The position numbers and the translations under genes are program-made. From the NCBI GenBank assembly GCA_003558175.1, contig PWMO01000428.1:1-11485 (forward strand): 11,485 nt of DNA, written 5' to 3'. Source of the DNA: Spirochaetaceae bacterium. GTDB taxonomy: Bacteria; Spirochaetota; Spirochaetia; DSM-27196; PWMO01. The notes below the pieces were generated by a model. That model saw only the letters and a program-made list of their open reading frames with translations, was not told the DNA's origin and made no database searches. Shown here piece by piece: positions 7,120-11,485 of the stretch; the stretch's first letter is position 1, and every line of letters starts with the position of its first letter.

Positions 7120-7791
7120 GTGAGAAAGACGGTTGTATTGGCAACGCTCGGTATTGTTTCGCTGTTATTCATCTTTGGCTGTGCTTCGGAGCCTGAACCG
7201 CGACCGGTGACCGCCGACGTGCCGGAACCGGTTGCCCGTCGTCCTGACGTCCTTGACCACAAAAACTACCGCTTTGGACGTGACGTTCCCGACTGGGTGG
7301 TTCTGAGCGCGCTTGAACTCGAGGAGCAGTCGCGCTTCAATGACGTCTACGTGTTCAAGTTCGAGTCACCCCGTGCACAGAGTCTGCAGGGCGCCGAGCT
7401 GTGGACCCGCAACTTCAGTGCTGCGTCCGAGATTGCGCAGACGGTACGCAACCGGGTGCAGACCAAGTTTGCCGGGGCCGCGGTTGGAGACATGGATCTT
7501 GTAGAGAACTACATGGAGCAGGTCGTGCTGACCTTCTCCGACGCCGAGTTCTCCGGCTACCGCCCGGTGGACGACTACTGGATGCAGATGCGCTACTACA
7601 CGCCGCAGGGTGACGTAGACGAGGACGCCTACAGCTACTACGTTCTTTACACCATCCCGCGGACCACGCTCGACCGCATGATCCGAAATGCGCTTGACGA
7701 TGCGGCACGGAGCAACCAGCCCGCGAGCGAAGAAGAACAGACCGCGCGCGACCGGGTCAAAGAAGCGTTTGAGAACGGATTGAGGATGTAG
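7120..7791 (+). CDS. Small LPP20/FlgP-like lipoprotein
   Basis: Predicted 223-residue lipoprotein starting at GTG. The signal peptide is (M)RKTVVLATLGIVSLLFIFGC, with lipid Cys 21; the -2 Phe makes a relaxed lipobox, which spirochaetes tolerate. After a Pro-rich linker, residues 56-61 read VPDWVV, the opening of LPP20-type domains, and the same six residues occur in the next protein. There follow a helix with ASEIAQTVRNRVQ (101-113), a strand and aromatic-rich segment (GYRPVDDYWMQMRYYTP), and YYVLYTIPRTTLDRMIRNALDDAA (173-196), the usual strand-then-helix ending of this fold. The C-terminus is charged and helical. The family includes Helicobacter LPP20 and Vibrio FlgP, a flagellar basal-disk lipoprotein; none of this shows a flagellar role here. 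The gene is 26 bp from the upstream lipoprotein gene and 36 bp from the next, so co-transcription is likely. Confidence 0.78.
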   Translation: MRKTVVLATLGIVSLLFIFGCASEPEPRPVTADVPEPVARRPDVLDHKNYRFGRDVPDWVVLSALELEEQSRFNDVYVFKFESPRAQSLQGAELWTRNFSAASEIAQTVRNRVQTKFAGAAVGDMDLVENYMEQVVLTFSDAEFSGYRPVDDYWMQMRYYTPQGDVDEDAYSYYVLYTIPRTTLDRMIRNALDDAARSNQPASEEEQTARDRVKEAFENGLRM

Positions 7792-7827
7792 CTGAGGGTG
7801 GATGCACTCTGGACGAGTAGGCGCTGA

Positions 7828-9312
7828 ATGACTGTAATGCAAACAGCTTTGGCCGCGGCAGCCGCGCTGCTGCTGGCGGCCGGGTGTGCGTCGGCCCCTT
7901 CACCGACGGTGGAACCGGAACCGAGAGCGGTGCCGGACTGGGTGGTCTCTGCGCCACCGGGCGATGCGCGCCACGAGTACTTCGTGGCAAGTGCCACCGA
8001 TCCGGTTGGGGACGTGGCCGCGGCCGAGGAGTATGCAACCAACAGCCTGATAGACGAGATCGTGCGCTACATCGGCGTGACGGTCACCACGGAGACAACC
8101 GCCGAAGCGCGCGCCAGTCTGGAGCAGTTCGAAACATCGGTGACGCAGCAGGTGCGCCAGACCGGCACCGCGCGGCTGTCCGGGTTTCGTGTGCAGGACC
8201 GTTTTGTTGACCGCCGCGGTGACGCGGTCACCGCCCATATTCTGGTTGCGTACGAACGGCAGGCGCTTGAGGCCGAGAAGGCGCGCATCGCGGCGCTGTT
8301 CCGCGAGCGGCGTGAGGCGCTGGACCGCCCTGAGCGAGAGGCACGGCAGGCTGAAGCCGCCGGGGATCTCTTCGGCGCGGTATCCAGTTATGTGGAGGCC
8401 GCCGCGGCAGCTTCGCGCTCGGATGTTGAAAACGCAGACATTCGGTTTCAGAATAACATCACCGCCGCGCGGCGGCTGACCGCGGGGCTGCGGCTGGAGC
8501 CGCTGAACGGCGACCGTGAAGCGGAGATTGGCTCCGGGTTCGCCGAGCCGTTTCGCGTGCGCGTTACCGAGACCACCGGCGGAGGTCCGGTTGCCGGCGT
8601 TCCGCTGCTGGTGAGTTACCGTGAGCTGATGCCCAATCAGCGCATGGGGGTTCGCACCGCCCGCATTACAACCGACTCCGACGGAATAGCCGAGTTTGTC
8701 CATCCGCCGACCACGGTGGTGGGGCACGAGACGCTGACGGTCTCGATTGACTCGAGCGGTCTGTTGCGTGAGCTCGACACGGTGGCGCGTGCGCAGCGGC
8801 CCGCCGTCGATGCGCTGCGCGAAGTGCTGGTGAACCGGCGGGTGGTGTTTCGCTATCAGGTGGTGTCACGGGCGCGTACCGTGCCGACCGGGATCGTGGT
8901 GCTGGACGCGGACCTGGTAGGAAACCCTATCGAGAGCCGCACCACGGCTCTGGGAATCGAGACCGCGCTGTCGCGTGCCGATTTCAACGTGCGCTCACTG
9001 CCCTTCGACGCGGAGCGTCTCAGGGACACCGATCAGGCGGAGTTGATCGAGCAGTGGCGTGAGCGGTTTGGCGACGCGGTAGACCGCATCATCTTCGGGA
9101 TCGTGGCAATTGACGAGTTTGACGAGAGCGACGGAGTGATTGTCCGCGTGTCCGGCACGGTGCAGGCGGTAGATCTGGCAACCGGAACCGTGGTGCATTC
9201 GGTCACCACGTTTCAGCGCAGCCGCAGCAACAGCGCGTCGGCCGCCATCACCGCCGCGTTCCGCAACCTGGGCGTCAAGATTGGTGAGGAGTTTGTAGCC
9301 CGGCTACGATAG
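7828..9312 (+). CDS. Multidomain lipoprotein: LPP20-like, Ig-like and CsgG/LpoB-like domains
   Basis: Predicted 494-residue lipoprotein. Signal peptide MTVMQTALAAAAALLLAAGC, lipid Cys 20; a second Met at position 4 is possible, but the only (weak) SD-like sequence, near 7817-7821, suits 7828. Residues 35-145 are LPP20-like: VPDWVV, YFVASATDPVGDVAAAEEYATNSLIDEIVRYIGV, then the TAHILVAYERQALEAEKARI strand-helix. Residues 145-200 are a charged helix and a TPR-like segment (EAAGDLFGAVSSYVEAAAAA). Residues about 225-308 form an Ig-like/invasin-type sandwich (PFRVRVTETTGGGPVAGVPLLVSY, TTDSDGIAEFVHP). Residues about 352-492 are CsgG/LpoB-like: TGIVVLDADL, DRIIFGIVAIDEF, GTVQAVDLATGTVVHSVTTFQ and the final helix ASAAITAAFRNLGVKIGEEFVARL. 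It is the last gene of the block. Its 3' end overlaps the convergent glycerophosphodiesterase gene by 38 bp, leaving no room for a terminator of its own. Confidence 0.78.
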   Translation: MTVMQTALAAAAALLLAAGCASAPSPTVEPEPRAVPDWVVSAPPGDARHEYFVASATDPVGDVAAAEEYATNSLIDEIVRYIGVTVTTETTAEARASLEQFETSVTQQVRQTGTARLSGFRVQDRFVDRRGDAVTAHILVAYERQALEAEKARIAALFRERREALDRPEREARQAEAAGDLFGAVSSYVEAAAAASRSDVENADIRFQNNITAARRLTAGLRLEPLNGDREAEIGSGFAEPFRVRVTETTGGGPVAGVPLLVSYRELMPNQRMGVRTARITTDSDGIAEFVHPPTTVVGHETLTVSIDSSGLLRELDTVARAQRPAVDALREVLVNRRVVFRYQVVSRARTVPTGIVVLDADLVGNPIESRTTALGIETALSRADFNVRSLPFDAERLRDTDQAELIEQWRERFGDAVDRIIFGIVAIDEFDESDGVIVRVSGTVQAVDLATGTVVHSVTTFQRSRSNSASAAITAAFRNLGVKIGEEFVARLR

Positions 9313-10141
9313 TCTCCGGGCTGTCGCTGATAACGCCGATGCAGCCGCGCGCGAGGAGGTCGCGGGCGGTCTGCTGGTCGTTGACGGTCCACGGCAGGAC
9401 CGGCAGTCGGCGCCCGATGCGCAGGCGGCTCAGTGCTCGTCCGGCCTGTTCCCATTCCGGTTTCAGGATATCTGTCGCCAACAGAAAGCGACCGGCCCCA
9501 CGCCGCAGCGCCCACGGCACATCGGGACTGTTGGAGTAGATCAGCGCCCGCGGCAGTTGCGGGGCGTGCCGGTGGATCGCCCGCAGCGCGTACGGGTTGA
9601 ACGACGAGACAATGCAGCGGTGGTCCATGCCGTGCCGTTGGATGGTCTCGGCAACGCGTGATTCGAGCCCGGTCTCACCGCGCACGCGATGTTTGAGTTC
9701 GATGTCGTACTGCACGCGTTCTCCCAGTAACTGGAACACCTGCGACAGCAGCGGGATACGCTCGCCGTGATAGCGGGAGTCAAACCAGCTTCCCACATCA
9801 ACGGTGCGCAGCTCGCTCCACGGAGTCTGCGAGACCCGGTCCACTCGCCCCGCAACTCGATCCAGCGTAAAGTCGTGAATCACCACCACTTCTCCGTCGG
9901 ACGAGAGCTGAACATCCAGCTCGACGCCGATGCGCGGCGCCGGCGCGTCTGCGCGATCGGCATCGACCCGCACCGCGAGCGCCGCAACCAGAGCAAACGA
10001 CGCCAGGGTGTTTTCCGGGGCGCGCAGACTGCAACCGCGATGGCCGTACACCAGCGGTTGGTGCAACGCCGGAGTGACCAACCGATCGCCGCCGTCTGCG
10101 GACGGCGCCCCGGCGGAAGACGAAGACGGCGACCCGCTCAT
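9275..10141 (-). CDS. Glycerophosphodiester phosphodiesterase
   Basis: Hydrolyses glycerophosphodiesters (deacylated phospholipids) to glycerol 3-phosphate and an alcohol. 288 residues, no signal peptide, so probably cytoplasmic (UgpQ/GlpQ superfamily). The TIM-barrel marks are all present: GHRG (H34, R35), APENT (E43, N44), VELDVQLSSDG (E74, D76), VVIHD (H89, D90), IELK (E148, K150), LPVLPWTVND (W251) and a late GVISDSPE. Two oddities: the first ~20 residues are Ser/Ala/Gly-rich and unlike the family, and about 15 extra residues (AVRVDADRADAPAPR) lie between the first helix and the ELD strand. Translation starts in an ATGA overlap with the upstream coiled-coil gene; GAGGGAG at 10149-10155 is 7 nt from the ATG, so coupling is likely. 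No specific substrate can be assigned. Confidence 0.92.
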   Translation of the reverse strand: MSGSPSSSSAGAPSADGGDRLVTPALHQPLVYGHRGCSLRAPENTLASFALVAALAVRVDADRADAPAPRIGVELDVQLSSDGEVVVIHDFTLDRVAGRVDRVSQTPWSELRTVDVGSWFDSRYHGERIPLLSQVFQLLGERVQYDIELKHRVRGETGLESRVAETIQRHGMDHRCIVSSFNPYALRAIHRHAPQLPRALIYSNSPDVPWALRRGAGRFLLATDILKPEWEQAGRALSRLRIGRRLPVLPWTVNDQQTARDLLARGCIGVISDSPETIVAGLQTPHQS

Positions 10142-10509
10142 ATCCGGTCTCCCTCGAGCGCCGCTTCCAGCTGATCGGCGAGGGCTGCCGCATACTGCAC
10201 CCGTGCGCCCCCTTGCGTGTGCACGCGCAAATCACCCAACAGCCGGGCGGCATCGGTCTCGAGCTGCTCCACTTCGCGGCGCCGGCGCCGCTCCTCGACT
10301 TCGAGTTCGATCGCCCGCTCCTCCGCTGCGCGCTTCAGATCGTCACGATCTGCTTCAGCGGCGAGGTTGACCCGCTTGCGCCATCTGGCCAGCTCATCCG
10401 AGAGGTCCTGCAGGCGTCGGCGCTGCAGCTTGACGTCGGTGACACAGCGCAGCACGTAGTCGCGCGCGTCCGCTTCGCTCATCCCTGAGACGCCTTGATA
10501 CCTGCCCAT
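10138..10509 (-). CDS. Small coiled-coil protein of unknown function
   Basis: 123 residues, not recognised. Nearly all of residues 20-97 is charged heptad-type helix (KLQRRRLQDLSDELARWRKRV ... RAAEERAIELEVEERRRRREVEQLETDAARLLGDL), with a second short helix at 103-118. There is no signal peptide or membrane segment, so it is a cytoplasmic coiled coil, probably oligomeric. AAGGGAG at 10515-10521 is 5 nt from the ATG at 10509 and supports that start; a Met at position 10 is an alternative. Its stop overlaps the glycerophosphodiesterase start (ATGA), so the two form one translationally coupled operon. It is divergent from mnmE across a 72-bp spacer. Both strong coupling and codon use like its neighbours favour a real gene. 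Confidence 0.75.
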   Translation of the reverse strand: MGRYQGVSGMSEADARDYVLRCVTDVKLQRRRLQDLSDELARWRKRVNLAAEADRDDLKRAAEERAIELEVEERRRRREVEQLETDAARLLGDLRVHTQGGARVQYAAALADQLEAALEGDRI

Positions 10510-10541
10510 AGCGGCTCCCTTCTTCGCTGTTCTGCGTCCGG

Positions 10542-10570
10542 TTGATACCCGACCCCAACTCGGTTAGATT
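10542..10570 (+). promoter_or_regulatory. Candidate sigma70-type promoter for mnmE
   Basis: TTGATA (10542-10547, 5/6) and TAGATT (10565-10570, 4/6) are separated by exactly 17 bp. The predicted transcription start is about 10577, only some 5 nt before the ATG at 10582, which fits the absence of a Shine-Dalgarno sequence. Its -10 box shares bases with the opposite promoter. Confidence 0.45.
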
Positions 10571-10596
10571 TTAGCGCAACGATGGCTGAAGATCAA
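10568..10596 (-). promoter_or_regulatory. Candidate sigma70-type promoter for the coiled-coil/phosphodiesterase operon
   Basis: On the minus strand, TTGATC (10596-10591, 4/6) and TAAAAT (10573-10568, 5/6) are separated by 17 bp. The predicted start is about 10561, giving a leader of about 52 nt that carries AAGGGAG. The -35 box lies inside the first codons of mnmE, and the -10 overlaps the mnmE -10 by three bases. Confidence 0.42.
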
Positions 10597-11485
10597 AACG
10601 CCCGTATCGCGGCACTCGCCACGCCGTGGGGTTCCAGCGCTATTGCGGTGATCCGCACGTCCGGGGCCGGGACTATAGAGTCAATCGGGCAGCTGTTCCG
10701 ACCGGCCGGGCGGCTCGAGGAGGCTGCGGGCAACACGGTACATCACGGACGAATCCTGCATCCCGCAACCAGAGAAGTGCTTGACGAGGTGATGGTCGCG
10801 CTGTATCGCGCTCCGCGCAGCTATACCGGTGAAGACGCCGTGGAGATCATGTGTCACGGCAGCGTCGCCGGAATAGAGCGCATCATGGGTGCACTGTTTG
10901 ACGCAGGTTTTCGCCAGGCTGAGCCGGGCGAGTTCACGCTGCGCGCCTTTCTCGCCGGCAAGCTCGACCTCACACGCGCTGAGGCGGTGCGCGAGATTGT
11001 CAATGCGCAGACCGGAGAAGCCCACGCAATGGCGTTGCAACGGCTCGCCGGGGCGCTGGAAGAACGCATCAATGAGGTGAAGGGCCGATTGGTCACGCTG
11101 CTCGCCGCGGTGGACATCCAGCTCGACTACCCTGAGGAAGAGACCGGGGAGATTGTGATTGCGCCGGAAGTGGTGGTTGAGGCGCAGGACCGGATTCGCG
11201 CTCTGCTGGCCGGATACCGCACCGGGCGTATCTATCAGGAGGGTGCGCGCGTGGCGATCGCGGGGCGGACCAACGCCGGCAAGTCGTCGCTGTTCAACGC
11301 GCTGCTGCGCCAGGATCGCTCCATTGTATCGGAGAAGGCCGGCACCACGCGTGACTACATCGAGTCGGCGGTATCGGTCTCGGGGGTGCCGCTGCGGCTC
11401 TTTGATACCGCCGGTTTCCGCGAGTCGAGCGAGGAAATTGAGTCCGAAGGAATCCGGCGCAGCGAAGAGATACTGGCCGCCGCCG
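10582..11485 (+). CDS. mnmE: tRNA modification GTPase MnmE, 3'-truncated by the window edge
   Basis: MnmE (TrmE) works with MnmG to install the 5-carboxymethylaminomethyl or related group on wobble U34 of certain tRNAs. 301 residues are visible of about 450; the rest of the G domain and the C-terminal C-[IVL]-G-K end lie beyond the window. The N-terminal folate-binding domain opens IAALATPWGSSAIAVIRTSG and has SYTGEDAVEIMCHGS (80-94) and the family signature AEPGEFTLRAFLAGKLDLTRAEAV (113-136). A helical region follows, then the G domain: G1 GRTNAGKSS (228-236, with Thr where Pro is usual), G2 AGTTRD (253-258), and G3 DTAGF (275-279). The start at 10582 matches the family N-terminus, but no Shine-Dalgarno sequence precedes it. 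Confidence 0.97.
   Translation, partial: MAEDQNARIAALATPWGSSAIAVIRTSGAGTIESIGQLFRPAGRLEEAAGNTVHHGRILHPATREVLDEVMVALYRAPRSYTGEDAVEIMCHGSVAGIERIMGALFDAGFRQAEPGEFTLRAFLAGKLDLTRAEAVREIVNAQTGEAHAMALQRLAGALEERINEVKGRLVTLLAAVDIQLDYPEEETGEIVIAPEVVVEAQDRIRALLAGYRTGRIYQEGARVAIAGRTNAGKSSLFNALLRQDRSIVSEKAGTTRDYIESAVSVSGVPLRLFDTAGFRESSEEIESEGIRRSEEILAAA

Overview
The window is GC-rich, tightly packed DNA from a bacterium with an outer membrane. It has four predicted lipoproteins in a row, an outer-membrane beta-barrel protein and no long intergenic gaps. The lipoprotein density, relaxed lipoboxes (for example I-F-G-C) and mix of housekeeping genes make a high-GC spirochaete (Spirochaetaceae-like) my best guess. 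This is inference only: there is no rRNA or other marker gene here.

Layout from left to right. (1) The 3' part of a peptidase T gene (pepT, +) runs in from the left edge. (2) It converges on alanine racemase (alr, -). An imperfect tandem duplication at the junction gives each gene its own stop codon. (3) A 166-bp intergenic region with a perfect 8-bp GC hairpin separates alr from the divergent lipoprotein block. (4) The + strand block at 2283-9312 encodes five envelope proteins: a 655-residue lipoprotein with a LamG/ConA-like domain; a secreted protein joining a CsgG/TolB-like domain, a FlgT-C-like domain and a short C-terminal beta-barrel; a FlgT/CsgG-like lipoprotein; a small LPP20-like lipoprotein; and a lipoprotein combining LPP20-like, Ig-like and CsgG/LpoB-like domains. 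(5) On the - strand, a glycerophosphodiester phosphodiesterase overlaps the last lipoprotein gene by 38 bp at their 3' ends. It is coupled by an ATGA overlap to a small coiled-coil protein gene. (6) mnmE (tRNA modification GTPase) starts divergently and runs off the right edge. A 72-bp spacer carries two overlapping candidate promoters.

The housekeeping genes (pepT, alr, glycerophosphodiesterase, mnmE) are ordinary. The interesting part is 4311-9312: four consecutive exported proteins built from folds otherwise known from CsgG, LpoB, LPP20/FlgP and FlgT, one of them apparently anchored by its own outer-membrane barrel. Together they look like parts of an outer-membrane-associated complex on the periplasmic side. 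Whether it serves secretion, peptidoglycan-synthase activation or a flagellum-related ring cannot be decided from sequence. Domain calls here rest on reading the sequence, not on profile searches.

No tRNA, rRNA, CRISPR array, insertion sequence or convincing intrinsic terminator was seen, and no gene-free stretch exceeds 300 bases.
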